Made by a program: the position numbers and the translations under genes | NCBI RefSeq assembly: GCF_020085105.1 | Contig: NC_058046.1 | Span: 25,424,675-25,488,674, forward strand | Length of the DNA: 64,000 nucleotides | Direction of reading: 5' to 3' | From: Siniperca chuatsi | Lineage: Eukaryota; Chordata; Actinopteri; Centrarchiformes; Sinipercidae | In this document: positions 40,882-55,800 of the stretch, piece after piece | Numbering within the stretch: position 1 is the stretch's first letter | Layout of the letters: each line of letters begins with the position of its first letter | The notes under the pieces: model-generated | Database searches by the model: none | The model's input: the letters and a program-made list of their open reading frames with translations, nothing else | Told to the model about the DNA's origin: nothing

Positions 40882-43800
40882 GTGCGCGTGTGTGCGCGTG
40901 CATGCGTGTGTGTGTGTGTGCTGACCACCATGTTTACTAGATGCCACCATCTGTTTGTATCATCTGAGTGTTTGTGTAGGGCCACCTACATAAATAACAA
41001 ACTAGATTTAGCGTTAATATAGTTATGGCAGTCTGTTTCATCGCAGCGTCTCCCTCTAAATGTCTACAGTTAATTTGATAACATTGCTTATGACATTACT
41101 CTATTGCCAATGCTGTATGCGAATCCCTAACTTTCCTTTGGTGGTAACATTTGTTTATAGTGCATTCTTCTTTTTTAAAGGCACTGGAAAAACATAAATC
41201 CTGTTGTCACAAAATCAAGAGACTGCATTGGAGCTTGAAATTATTATGCTCTCTCTGGACTGAGTGGAGCTCTGATTTCAAATTTAGCATCAAAATGTTG
41301 ACATACATCTGGTAAAAGTGTTATCTTGTGAAATCTTTCTTCTCAACAAGGCCTGCACCCTGATGGGTTTTGGACACAGAATATTATTGGACAAATAGAA
41401 AAACAGAATTTTTAAGAACCAAAGTGGAGCCTTCCATCCATCCATCCATCTTCTTCCGCTTATCCGGGGCCGGGTCGCGGGGGCAGCAGTCTAAGCAGGG
41501 ACTCCCAGACTTCCTTCGCCCCAGACACTTCCTCCAGCTCCTCCGGGGGGATCCTGAGGCGTTCCCAGGCCAGCCGAGAGACATAGTCCCTCCAGCGTGT
41601 CCTGGGTCTTCCCCGGGGCCGCCTCCCGGTGGGACATGCCCAGAACACCTCCCGAGGGAGGCGTCCAGGAGGCATCCGGATCAGATGCCCTAGCCACCTC
41701 AGCTGGCTCCTCTCGACGTGGAGGAGCAGCGGCTCTACTCCGAGCTCCCCGTGTGACTGAGCTCCTCACCCTATCTCTAAGGAGCGCCCAGCCACTCGGC
41801 GGAGGAAGCCCATTTCGGCCGCTTGTATCCGCGATCTTGTCCTTTCGGTCACTACCCAAAGCTCATGACCATAGGTGAGGGCAGGAGCGTAGATTGACCG
41901 ATAAATCGAGAGCTTTGTCTTTCGACTCAGCTCCTTCTTTACCACAACGGTCCGATACAGCGCCCGCATCACTGCAGACGCTGCACCGATCCGCCTGTCA
42001 ATCTCACGCTCCATCCGTCCCTCACTCGTGAACAAGACCCCGAGATACTTAAACTCCTCCACTTGGGGCAAGGACTCCCCACCCACGCGAAGAGAGCAAA
42101 CCACTTTTTCCGGTCAAGAACCATGGCCTCAGATTTGGAAGAGCTGATTCTCATCCCAGCTGCTTCACACTCGGCTGCAAACCGTCCCAGTGCATGCTGC
42201 AGGTCCTGGTTTGAAGAAGCCATCAGAACGACATCATCTGCAAACAGCCGAGATGAGATCCTGTGGTTCCCAAACCGGACACCCTCCGGCCCCTGACTGC
42301 GCCTAGAAATTCTGTCCATATAAATTATGAACAGAACCGGTGACAAAGGGCAGCCCTGGCGGAGTCCAACATGCACGGGAACAGGTCTGACTTACTGCCG
42401 GCAATGCGAACACAGCTCCTGCTCCGGTTATACAGGGACCGGACAGCCCTTAGCAAAGGGCCCCGGACCCCATACTCCCAGAGCACTCCCCACAAAGCGC
42501 CCGGGGCACACGGTCGAATGCCTTCTCCAGATCCACAAAGCACATGTGGACTGGTTGGGCAAACTCCCATGAACCCTCGAGCACCCGATGGAGAGTATAG
42601 AGCTGGTCCAGTGTTCCACGACCGGGACGAAAACCACTCTGCTCCTCCTGAATCCGAGGTTCGACTATCGGACGAATTCTCCTCTCCAGTACCCTGGAAT
42701 AGACCTTACCGGGGAGGCTGAGAAGTGTGATCCCTCTGTGATTGGAACACACCCTCCGGTCCCCCTTCTTATACAGAGGGACCACCACCCCGGTCTGCCA
42801 GTCCAGAGGCACTGTCCCAGATCGCCACGCGATGTTGCAGAGACGTGTCAGCCAAGACAGTCCCACAACATCCAGAGACTTAAGATACTCAGGACGGATC
42901 TCATCCACCCCTGAAGCCTTGCCACCAAGGAGCTTGCCAACAACCTCAGTGACTTCGGCCAGGGTGATGGATGAGTCCGCCTCCGGTCCCCAGCCTCCGC
43001 TTCCTCTTCGGAAGACGTGACAGCGGGATTGAGGAGATCCTCAAAGTATTCCTTCCACCGTCCGACAACATCCCCAGTCGAGGTCAACAGCTCTCCACCC
43101 GCACCGTACAAGGTGTTGGTGAAGCACTGCTTCCCCCTCCTGAGCCGTCGGACGGTTTGCCAGAATTTCTTTGAGGCCGACCGATAGTCCTCCTCCATGG
43201 CCTCTCCGAACCTCTCCCAGTCCTGAGTTTTTGCCTCTGTGACCGCACGGGCTGCAGCACGCTTAGCCTGCCGGTACCTGTCAGCTGCCTCGGGAGTCCC
43301 ACGAGCCAACAAGGTCCGATAGGACTCCTTCTTCAGCCTGACGGCATCCCTTACTTCCGGCGCCCACCACCGTGTTCGGGATTGCCGCGCGACAGGCACC
43401 AGAAACCTTGCGACCACAGCTACGAGCCGCCGCGATCGACAATGGAGGTGGAAAACATGGTCCACTCGGACTCAATGTCCCCAACCTCCCCGGCATCTGG
43501 GAGAAGCTCTCCGGAGGTGTGAGTTGTAGACCCTGCTGACAGAGGGCTCCGCCAGACGTTCCCAGCAGACCCTCACGATACGCTTGGGCCTGCCAAGTCT
43601 GTCCGGCTTCCTCCCCCGCCAGCGGATCCAACTCACCACCAGGTGGTGATCGGTTGACAGCTCCGCCCCTCTCTTCACCCGAGTGTCCAAGACACGCGGC
43701 GGAGGTCAGATGATACGACAACAAAGTCGATCATCGACCTCCGCCTAGGTGTCCTGGTGCCACGTGCACTGATGGACACCCTTGTGCTTGAACATGGTGT

Positions 43801-46800
43801 TAGTTATGGACAAACTGTAACTAGCACAGAAGTCCAACAACTGAACACCGCTCGGGTTCAGATCAGGGGGGCCGTTCCTTCCGATTACCCCTCTCCAGGT
43901 GTCACTGTCGTTGCCCACGTGGGCGTTGAAGTCCCCCAGTAGAACAACGGAGTCCCCGGGTGGTGCACTGTCTAGTACCCCTCCCAGGGACTCCAAGAAG
44001 GCCTGGTACTCTGCACTGCTGTTCGGTCCGTAGGCCGCCACAACAGTGTGAGACCTGTCCCCCACCCGGAGGCGGAGGGACGCGACCCTCTCATTCACTG
44101 GGGTAAACTCCAACACGTGACGGCTGAGCTGTGGGGCTATGAGCAGGCCCACACCAGCCCGCCGCCTCTCCCCGCCGGCAACGCCAGAGAAATGGAGCGT
44201 CCAGCCCTCTCGAGGAGACGGGTTCCAGAGCCCAGGCTGTGCGTGGAGGCGAGGCCGACTATATCTAGCCGGTAACGCTCAACCTCCCGCACAAGCTCAG
44301 GCTCCTTCCCCCCCAGCGAAGTGACATTCCATGTCCCTAGAGCCAGTTTCTGTGTCCGGAGATCTGGTCGCCGAAGCCCCTGCCTTCGACTGCCGCCCAG
44401 ATCACTCTGCACCGGCCCCTTACGGATCCTCCTGCGGGTGGTGGGTCCACGGGAGGACGGCCCCACGTCGCTCCTTCGGGCTGTGCCCGGCCGGGCCCCG
44501 TGGGGAAAGGCCCGGCCACCAGGCGCTCGCCGTCGGGCACCCACCCCAGGCCTGGCTCCAGGGTGGGGCCCCGGTAGCGCCAATCCGGGCGACGTAACTG
44601 GCCTTGATTTTAAATAATCCATAAGGGTCTTCTGAACCGCTCTTGGTCTGACCCGTCACCCTGGACCTGTTTGCCATGGGTGACCCTACCAGGGGCATAC
44701 AGCCCCAGGCAACATAGCTCCCAGGGTCATTCGGGTACTCAAACCCCTCCACCACGTTAAGGTGGCGGTTCAAGGAGGGGAGCCTTTTAGATCTGTAAAG
44801 TAAATCTGGGTTTAGTTTGACCAGTTCCTGTCTATTTGTTCAATTTGAATAGAAAACACAATGAATCTCTTTTAAAAGTTGCACCCGTTTTGAAGCATAG
44901 ATTGCCCTAAAGTATGTGGGTGAAAAAAGGGCTTTTATCACCTGTCCTAACACGTCCTACTGCCCACTATAATACAAAGGCAAACAGGACAGAAATATAA
45001 TCTTTAAAAAAATACAATAAAATAACTTTCAGAGTAGTTTATATTGGAAAGAACCCACATCATCCTCAATATGTGAAATTGCATCCTTTGCAGTAAAATA
45101 GCCCCCTGCAGGAAATATTGTTCGTGGTGAATGATAGTGTTCAATGGTAATAAGCAATATCCCATTAAAAGTCCTTCAGTCAGAGTTGTCAGTGTAGACT
45201 GTATGACCAGAGTTTCTCTTTGCTGGTGTATTTTCCCTGTGATTCACCAGGATTTTTGACTCTCTTCCTCTTGCCACGTTGTTGCAGTGTTAGTGATCAA
45301 TTCAGACAGCATCTGTCTGGCCTCTTTGTACCTCTGTAAGTTAGCGCATGTTGCCTTGAAAACTCACTGTGTCACTCAGTGTGACTCACTTCTGCAGTTG
45401 CCTTTTATAATTGTGACTTATTGTAGTCAAAGTCTGCAGTATTATGGGTGAAAGTCACAATAATGTCGATGACCTATCCCAAACACAACAAAAACTGCAT
45501 TAACAGACAGAAGCAGTGGTTTCACTAAAATACACTTAACGAGATATTTGATTAACAGACAACAGAGCTTGTATTGTACGTCATTGTAAGGTGCTTCTAT
45601 TATTTTGTCCATCCAGTGGGAGTTACTTTGATAATGATCTAACAAGTTTCTCTTGACCAGGCTGAGATATGCTGAATTTCTGTCTTTTTTCCCTTTTGAA
45701 TACGTTAAGCTTAAAGAAATGTGATAAAAGTTTTAAAATTATAGTGAATTTATGCTTTAAAAAATTCAACAGTACATTTCCAAGCTTACCAGTTGCTTGC
45801 CTGTAGCTGATTTGATGCAGGCCAGTTACCTGGATTCAGATCTTGTTGGACTGCATTGAGTGGTAGGCACAGAAATAAGAAGCTGTCACCACTTTGTTGA
45901 ACAGCTTTTTTGTCTTAAAGTGGGTCAGTGGAACAGAGGTATCCAGTGCTGTGCAAGAGAAGAAATCAATCATTGACATTTAGGTTAATTATCATGGGGA
46001 GGTGGTTATCAAGACGAGATTCTTGACATGTTAGTTTCCTCCTATTTTTGTCACGCCACTGGCTTATTTTTCTCATCTCACCTCCCTCTTCCATTCAGCA
46101 GCTGTCTTAGATTCCACTGCATAGTTTTATCTCTGCAGAGTTATATTTTTTATCTTATATTTCTTCCCTCATCTCCAGAGCACAGTCTCAGGGAGTCTCC
46201 CCTCCACCTAGCCGTCCGATGGGGTCTGTATCGGCTGGCAGAGCTGCTGCTTTGTCAGCCAGGGGGTCTGATGGCTGTCAGTCTGCCAAACAAAGAGGGA
46301 GTCACACCGCTGCAGCTGGCACAGACAGCAGGCAACACCGAGCTCCTGGAGCTGCTCACACAGTAAGATTATCAGCTCCAACAGGGCACTTAAGGGAGGG
46401 ACACTGACAAATGAATCACTGTTTTGCTGTAACATTATGCGTTCAGTGCAGAGCTTTCCCACACACAACAATAAGGGAAAGCTTTCCTTCAAATGTAGAA
46501 ACAACCTTTTTAGAGGGCTGCAAGGGGCTGGAGCCAATCTTAGCTGACATTGGGCAAGAGGCGGGGTAAATCCTAGACAGGTCGCCAGTCAGTCACAGGG
46601 CTGACAGAGACAGACAACCATTCACACCCACATTGACACCTACGGACAATTTAGAGTTGCCATTTAACCTAACCTGCATGTCTTTGGACTGTGGGAGGAA
46701 ACCGGAGCGTCTGGAGAAACCCCACGAAAAGGCCCAGAGCCCTCTTGCTGTAAGGCGACAGTGCTAACCACAGCACCACTGTGCCGTCCAGCTATTACTC

Positions 46801-49800
46801 CAGATAATTTGCGTTCTTTCGATTTCTCAAATACTGTAAATAGACTGGTTGACGTACATTTTGTGAACAGATAAAATGCTAAATACCTGTTAGTATTACC
46901 TTTCAAACTCAGGAATGTTTTGTCAATCAGTCGGGCTCAATCTGGATCCATAAATCTTGAGCACAGCTTTATAGGCCTGTTTACTGGGCCTGAAAGGCTA
47001 GAGGGATCATCACTAACACAGCACTAACAGTGTTTTAGAGATTTGTTTATATATTCTAATGGCTTTGAAAGTCTTTCTATCCACATTTTTAATGATGAAA
47101 ACTGTTTTCCCTAAGAATATGAACCTTAATGTTTTTTTTTGTGTGTGCGATTTGTGATTAAACTAACCCACCTGTTGTGCTGCAGCCCACCCAACCCTCT
47201 AGCCACGCCTCCAGCAGGTCTGTCCCAGGTGTGGGCAGACCGGTCCCGCTTACTGAGGTTCTGTCATGATACGGGGAACCTGACTCTGACCGTCAGACAA
47301 AACCTGAGGTGGAGCTCGGAGGAGAGCCGGCACGCTGACATACTGCTTCTCAGAGACCGGCTCAGAGATGAAGACTTCCTCAGAGAGGTGAGTTTGGGTT
47401 GTAAGTGTTGTCTGGTGCTGGTAAAGGAATGTAAACACAGGATTCAAACAGAACAGCACTGTCAATTATGATCAGATATGCAAATAAACATGGAATTTGT
47501 ATAGTCAAAATGAATGATTGGGCCTTTCTTTAGCACCTTGCACATAAACATTAACAATTCTTAACTGCAACTAATGTACCTGAAAGTACCATCAAAATAA
47601 AGCCTTTTTTGAAATTGTGTACTTTCACAAAGTAAGAAAGGAGTCAAAATCAGTCCATATATATTTGGTCTATATATTTATTGCATTCTCTTACCTAAGC
47701 ATTACCTTTCCTCCCACAGATCAAAGCACTAAGGAGGGAACACGCAGAGACCACCTTAGGGAAGGAAGAACTGGGGGATGATCCTACAGCGAAAGGTATC
47801 ACTCATACCCTTCCTAATCTGTCTACTTTGTGGGATTTGAGAGACCTGTTTAAACTAAACCATCCAGTCTTCTCTTCTCTTTTATGTTGCAATGGTCTGC
47901 CATTTTTTGTTCTAGTGGTTTATGAGGCTAGATACTGTTGCTCAAATCAGGCTACAATATTGATAGATATTGACTGCCCTCCTATGGGGTTTTGAGGTAT
48001 TGCAAGTCTGTGAAAAAAAAACAAGGTAGGGAAAAGAGAAGATTCCTGTGGAGGAATTAGGTTGTTGTAAAGGTACATCAAAGGGAATTCTAGTATCTTG
48101 TGTGAATTTGATTAACAGCACAGTGAAAGAAGGTCATAAGCAACCAAACATTTCAGTCGTAGAGTGTTTTAATTTGAAATGTATGAATCACTGCAGTAAT
48201 ATGGTGTGCAAAATATCAGAGAAACCAAGCTATATGTTTATAACTAGTGCTGAAACTATTACTTAAATAATTGATTCATCAATTAGTTGATTGACAGGAA
48301 ATTAATCAACAATTTCGATAACTGATTAATTGCTCAAGTCATTTATCAAGCAAAAATGGCAAATATTCGCTGGTTCTAGCTTCAGCAGAAAGTTAATTGA
48401 AAATAATCCTAAACAGATAATCCATGATGTATTAATCATACATTGAGTCATCATGTTTTTATTTCTATGTATGTGTCAGTATATTTTCATGGTTATTATA
48501 TGACACGCAATAAATGTAAATAAAAATGTGTTGTTCTGGTAGTTAGTTGCCAGGATGAAATTTGGAAGGTCACAGTCTCTTTTACAAGATTGTTTCCTTT
48601 TACCCTCTCCCTCTGTCTGTCTCTGTGCTGTGGAGCAACATCAGAGCCAGCTGGCATCACTGTATCAGACTTGAGTGAATGTGTTTTATGGTATCATGCT
48701 GAGGCACAGAAAGACCTTTGTCAAAATAAGGTTGTTGTTTAGTGTTTTCCTATACTTTACATCTTCTCCTGACTCAGCCTTTGCTTTTCGTTTCTCCTCC
48801 TCTCATGTATTTTTTGTCTCTGACTTTCTCTCCAAACCTTCATATCCTTTATATAGAACCACTTCCCTCTCCTACATTTCCTGCCTTTATATTTTTACTT
48901 GACCCCAGGGCTCATGTCAAACCACCCAAACACTAATTTCTGTGTGTCGCTGCTTTGTTTCTGGTAAGCTATCATACACCGTGTCCTTTGATCTGGGATG
49001 CACATGGTAGTTAAATGATAAAAGAAAGGAGATCAAGGCCGCATGGTAAAGATCTCCCCAGGTTATGAAAAGAAAAGAAAAATAAGACTTTACATGGTGA
49101 CAAACATCTGTGCTTACTTGAGCCTCTTTTGAAGTTTAATGGCTGCTATATGGCTTCGTCTGAGTATGCTTTCTCTTCTTTCAGCACTGTATTCTGATAT
49201 CAATAGAGGAAACTCTGCTGTAGAAGAAAATGTGAGTATTTGATGCAAGGACAGTGATGGATTTTCTCATAATAATCTACATATACAGAGAGCTATGGAC
49301 TAAAATATGACCAGAATCTATTTATCTCATATTGTAAATCTCCATAGAACTTGTGTTTAAACAGCTTTATCTGATGAGATGAGTCATGTTACCTGTCCTT
49401 CCAAAAAATTCCAGACTAATTTTGTGCCTTTATCTATTTTGCAACAACAGGTGTTACTTTAAAAAATCCTGGATATCTGATTTCAAATTGTAAAACTCTC
49501 AAAGCTCCATTCAATCTCCATGAACATCTGCATCAGCCAGTGGCAAACTGCATTCATGGCTAGAACAAGGCACTGACTGCCTCTCAATGCTCCACATTGT
49601 TTCAGTCTTATTGTTAAGGTGCTGGAGTTGGCACCTTGCACACGCCACTGAATGGCTGACTTTGTGAGCGGTCATGTGTGTATTTCATGTTTTGAGAGGT
49701 GTGGCGTGTGCACACGATTCTGGTCATCCAATATATCCTGCTTTATGTGATACAGATGGTTACCTAATTGATCTTTCTCTGTCACACACCTAGGCACTCG

Positions 49801-52800
49801 CCAAACACTGTTTTTCTACTTAGCTCTACTCATTTTTTTAGTTTTTGTGGTATGCTTGTAGCCTGATGAGAAAGTCTCACAGTGGAAATGTGCGTACTAT
49901 TTGCTGAAAGGTTCCCTTTTTCTTCACTCAGGACAATGAGGAGCCGCTGATGTTTTGCCTGAATGAGGAGGACGAAGAGGACGATCCATTACAGTCTGAC
50001 TCTGGTAAAGATTTTATTTTTAAAAGTCTTTTTAAACTTCCTTCCAAGCGAGGTTACTTTCTCAGAAGCCTGTTTTTAGATATGGTTTTAATTTTAGAGC
50101 TTGCGGTGCCTCAGCTGTAGATCATGTTATGTGCAGACTGAAAGTGATCATTGTTGTTATAGGTGGTGTTATATTCATAGGAAGTTATCCAAGTAGCTTC
50201 CAATCATAAAGTGAGTCCAACTGCAGGAAACATTTCCTTTCCTGAACAGAACTTGGAACTCGACTCTAATCCTCGACTATGGTTGTCTACCATCCCCACG
50301 GACTATAGGATCACATTTCAACCCCCTGGCTTGTCTTGCCCCCTTCTCTCTGGAGTTTTTGGAGTCTTGTCACTCTGTGTTTACAGTGACTGCGGCACTG
50401 AGAAGGAATCTTTTTTAATACAACATGTAGAGAACACTCCTGTAGCCCATCCTGAGTCATCCTATTGCTGCCAGCAGTGACAGGGGAGCAGAAATGAATC
50501 CTAACTAGGTGGCTGAAGGTGGCTTCACTCTGATTCTGATTATGGATGGGCAGGCAAGGATTTGTGAGTGGGAACATCCTGTGGGTTAATAATTGGCCTG
50601 TATTTCTGCAGAACAGACTGATGCCTCAGTGTAAGAATGCTGTGGTTACAAGCTGAGGCTTCAGGCTTTATAACACTTGGCACTGGACATCTGCAATCTT
50701 AACTTCCTGTGGCTGGTGTTGTTTTCCACGCTATATGGTTTAGTCATTTTGTACTCTGTGTGGATATGTGTATTTGTGAATGTGTGTGCGAGTGTTTGTT
50801 GGCTGGTTGAGGACTTTTTCTGTGTAGTCTTTGAAGACTGCCCGTGACCTCGATCGATCCCTTCAAACGCTTTTTGTGGTTCAGACGAATAACACTGGTC
50901 AGGTTGAATCCTGTTTTTCTCCAAGTTTCCCCTCAATGCCATGTTTGAATAAAAAAATAGCTCAGACTGAAAATGACTCAGGTTTTATCCATGTAATTCT
51001 TCCGGATTACAATGCTTATTTGACCCCTGAGGAATTTCAGTTCCTCATTAGACATTCCTAAGCTGTCAGCTATTACGAGTGGCCGGCAGGTTTTTATTTT
51101 TTTTAACAAAGCAGTGAAGCATATAGTGGGATTCCAGTCTGTTTTTATCACATGCGATATGGCCCCTTGACTTGAGCTAATGCGTCATCAAATAGACAGA
51201 CAGAACTTCTGTACACAGAGCTTCAGCAAGGGATGAGGAATTTTGAGCGTAGCTGTTATGTTCCCCCTGTCTGCTTGATGTCAGCTCTGTCCTCCCTCCA
51301 GTTCAATTTACTGTAGCTTCATTGGCATGATCATAATGAAATACAGTATTGCTACAGCAGGTTGCACAAGTTTTACAATGTAAATATAATAGTTCAAAAT
51401 TTTTAAGAAAAAAGACAAGTTTCTCTCTCTTGTCTTCCATCCTTCTGCCTCCCTCCTCTTCCCCCCACCTCTGCCCTCCTAATGGCCCCAAAATTCAAAT
51501 ACCCCACCCAAAACACACACTTGCCCCCAAATACCTACATACACACACAAACAGACAGACTCATGCACCCATGCCCCCCAGGTCCCATTCTCTCAGGTCA
51601 GCATTTTAATGTGAGTTTAGTGAACAAACAGCAAAAGGCCACTTCATCCTAAGTCGATGTGTGTGTGTTGTCAGTGTTTGTGTGCACTTGTGTGTTTGAA
51701 AGGGAGAATGCAGTGTGGAAGAGCGCTCTGAAGGGGGCAAGGGGTATGGGGAAGTAAAAAAAGGGGGGTGTTTGAGGCTGAATGGGGGTTGCCAGGGCTT
51801 TGCTGAATGCAGTTTTCCAGCAGCTTGTTGAGATCCCCAGAGAGAGGAGAGTGGAGGAGTGTGAGAATGATGTGTGTAAAGGGGGGGAAAGAGAGAGAGT
51901 AAGAGAAAGGGATTTATGATATGGATAGTTTGGCAGGGTGACAACAGATGATCAGTGCATCGCCAGGAACGCTAACAAGAGCCTGCGACCCCGGGAGGGA
52001 TCTATTTGGAGAATGGAAAACAGGATTAAACCTCACACAGACCCCACAAAGGCAGCATTAATGTTCACTAGTACAGTGCCAACACCCTGCATCACCCCTC
52101 CCCATGCACACACACAGAAACTACTTTCTATAGTCTCAGTGTACCTCTGTGTCCCTCCTCTGCCTATAGTCTGCCTACAAAACCCTTCTCATCCCTGTTT
52201 TCTCTCTTTTCTTTAGCACATTCCTTCATTTATGTGCATTTATAAGCCCATGTTGGGCCTCTTTCCAGAGTGCCATTGTCTGATTTGTCTCTTAAACCCC
52301 CTTCACCATCCTATTCTCTCACTTTTACCACCTCTGTCCTTGCTGCTGCAAATGGAGCACTGTACTCCTGCAAGTTGGCAAGGAGGGGGTGGCATGGAAG
52401 AAGAAAACAGCAGCAGCTCTCACTGCTGTCTCCATGGTGAGCCTGCTGACCTGGCAGTCCCCCCCCCCCCTCGACACTCCAAACCCCTTTCCCCCTCTGC
52501 TTGGCTTTGACATGCTAAATATAGAGAAAAAGACAGAGAGAATGGCGTGATCGAGAAGGACTCTCTTCAGACGTGGCATCAGGCATATTTGGGGTGAATG
52601 GCTTGTACCTTGGAGTGTGCAGCTCTGCAGCCTCTGAGACAATCATGAACTCACAGGGTTAATGATTTCTCTCGTGTCTGGGACTCACCTCCGCTAAGCT
52701 GTCTGCCCTTGTGTTTGTCTTCGCTGTAGGTTCTGAAGTCACTCCTATGTTTGACTTTGTCTCTTTCTGTTTCTCTCCCTCCTTCAGTCACTCTTTCCGG

Positions 52801-55800
52801 CCGTCAATATACTCCTCCCCCTGCTCCTGTCAGCATGTGTTGATCTCTCTCCCTCTCCCTCCGTACTGTGTGTGGTAGATGAGTGACTGAGGGGGACAGA
52901 CAAAGACTTCGAGACCCTAAGGTTGGCACAGATTTGAGAAGAGCAGTCAGAAAGACAGGAAACAGTGGTAGATAGAGAGAAAACTCAAGAACAGGAGTAG
53001 AGGGAAAAGACAGGGTTCAGCCCCAGCTCTGTCGGACAGTTGGTGCCAAGTTGTGGAGGGGGAAGGGGTGGATTTTAGGGGGAGGGGTGGCTGGGGGAGA
53101 CAGAGGGGAACATGCTGGCTCACTCCTGAAGTGTCAGAGTGTCTAAAGCAGGATTCTGGAAAAAGGAGAGTGAACGCTGCAGCTAGTCCACAGTCTGTTC
53201 AGCCATTGGGAAATGGATGTAAAGTGAGGCGCTGTTCATTTATTTTTCAAACACCTTGAGCTGGATAAATATTTTCTTGAAGACTGCAAATCATGGATTC
53301 TGACTCTGACTCTCCGTTCAACTACTCCTGGCCCTCTTTTCCTAAGATGAGGATGCGCAGGAAGATGGGCAAAAAAGGTAACGCTGAGTGGTACTGTCAT
53401 GAATAGATGGAAATTGTCTCTCCATCCTGTCAAACTGGCAGTTATTTCTTGGTTGTATGAATAGCCATTAATGTTGACAAGGTCACTTTTCATTTCAGAT
53501 ATTCTTGGAATAGCGTGATAGAGTGGACAAAGTGTTACTGATATGTTGCTGCAGTGTTTGACAGACATTAGATGCATGTGGATCAATGTCAGAAAGAAAG
53601 CTAACTTGTATACACGCAGACAGTTCAGTTTTCCTTTTTCAGTTCCATCTCTTTTCTTATAGCTGTTACAGATGGCAAATGGAAGACTTTACCGCAAAAA
53701 TGCCCTCCTGGCCCTCCTACATCTCACCATTCCCTGCTGAACAATACAGTTAAAATTAGACTGTTCCCTTTACACATTCTTATTCACAGGCCTCCTCTGC
53801 AGCAGCGAGTCAATCAGAGGGAGATAACTGCATGTTTGCTGGTGATGTAACCTGATATCTGACAGTATGTTGGGGAATGTCAGATGTCTACTCGATGCTG
53901 ATTGAGTGGTTTGGGGCTTTCGACATCCTCATGCCACACTGTTGTGTGCATGAATGAACCCCGCTGAGGAGTTGTGGCCTCATGTGACTGCTGGGGTCCA
54001 TGAAGTGCAAAAGCGAGGCTTAATATGTGCCTTCATATACCTATGCTCAGGTACCGGCAGTTGACAGCCCATGATGTGTTTTTGTTTATGTGTCACTGAA
54101 GTGTCACTGGCGCTGAAGTTCAGTGTTTGCCACAGTTTATTGCAGATTTATGAGAAACTGAACCAAAATCAAGTTAGTCCTGGTGCTTAAACATGGCACA
54201 TAAGTTTGTTGCTTCATCATTAGTCATGGGAGAGCTGAAGTGAATGCTTAAAATAGTGCAACATTAAAGCAGAATGGTTAAACAGTTCATTGCTTGTGTG
54301 CAAGTCACTGTGTGTGTTTTTTGGGAAGAGCGAGAGTGAGAGAGAGAGAGACAGAGGAAGATCACATTACTGCCATGTCTGTGTCATGGCTCAACTCCAG
54401 CGGTCTTTTCCTCATCTTTCACCATAAACTTCTGCAAGATTATCCATGTTATTGCTTCTTAATTGTGATTGACATCGGCAAATTTTATACACACTGCCTG
54501 TCTGTGCTATTCAGCTGCAGAGCAGTAACAGCGGCACTGTATAAACTTTTTAAACTGACCATGTATTCTCCAAGTGGATTTAGAAGTCAAAATCTGAAAG
54601 AAAACAGCTTTAGTGTAACAATGCACCTGCACCTCAGAAATGTGATTTCAGGTGTGCCGAGCCGCAAGTTTATTTCTTCACTCTGAGGACTGATCGCCGT
54701 TCACTCTGGGTTTACCTCTTCCTGGATCTCTCAGGCTGGGTGACGGACTGAAATGTAAACATAATGGGAACGCACAATGTGATGCTTGGACTGGGATGTT
54801 TGACCACAGGTGTCACAACTCAGAGTGGGTTTGTGGATTTTGGTGAACAATTGTTTTAATGATTTAAACGGCCCTCCATGAACACTGAAGTCAAATAATT
54901 ACCTCTCCCCTTTTATGAGGTTATAACACCCTCTGTTGTGCCTTTTTTAGACTTGGCTTGTTATTGTACTTTGCTCCTAATTTCTCCCAGGTCTTTCCAA
55001 AGAGACAGTTGTTTAGTGCGGTGGGACAGCATAGACAAATAATCTCTTTATACTTATAATAAACATACCTAGGTGTTTACACAATTGACAGTTATGATTC
55101 TCTGTTTATCTTGAACTTTTTGTTTTGCCATTTTCAGCACACCAGCAGCTCCCAAAAAGAGTGAACTTTGAGAAAGAACCCTTGTGACAGCCCTGCCTCC
55201 CCCCTCTCCATCCTGCCTTCCTCGATCTCTCTCTCCCAGGGGTGTGCATGGGTTGAAGGGTCACTCTCTGTGTTTAACTGCCCTGGTCTGGAAACCTGGC
55301 ACTGACTGCTGTCTTTGTCTGGGTCTCTGTAAAGCTCAAGCTCTCTTTTTCTCTCCGCTGCTGTTCCAGGCGCTGCTACTGTATAGGGTTGGCTCTCGCT
55401 CAGGGACATGCTCTGAATATCACATCACTCCAGATATACCATCTGTGAGTAAAAGCCTATACCAATAGCCCCACACACTGCTCCACATTCCTGAAAACTT
55501 TCTTAGAAATGGCAACCTGCGGACAGCACTCTCCATCTCAGCGATAAAGACAGCTGCTCCGACAGAAAGATTGATTTTGTGCAGCTCTAACTTGTTAGTA
55601 ATATGAACTCCCTGCTTCTCTGTTATTCCCCCAGTTAACTAATGTTAAACACAGATCGCAGCGCCTGACAGTAATGTTCTCTGAGGCGGTGTTTATGGGT
55701 CAGAGGTATATGAATGATCGGACCTGTGGCAGCCAGCTGTGGATTTGGACCTGGCCCAGAACCTTAACTATTAGTCCTGTCTGTCAAGTTCTTTAAGTGG

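Noticed and set aside
40708-41022. Several ORFs rich in Cys-Val or His-Thr on both strands
   Set aside because: They translate a (TG)n tract and have no other content.
41370-44617. Many long plus-strand ORFs between 41.4 and 44.6 kb
   Set aside because: They are the antisense of the GC-rich LINE, whose coding strand is minus (endonuclease and reverse transcriptase motifs).
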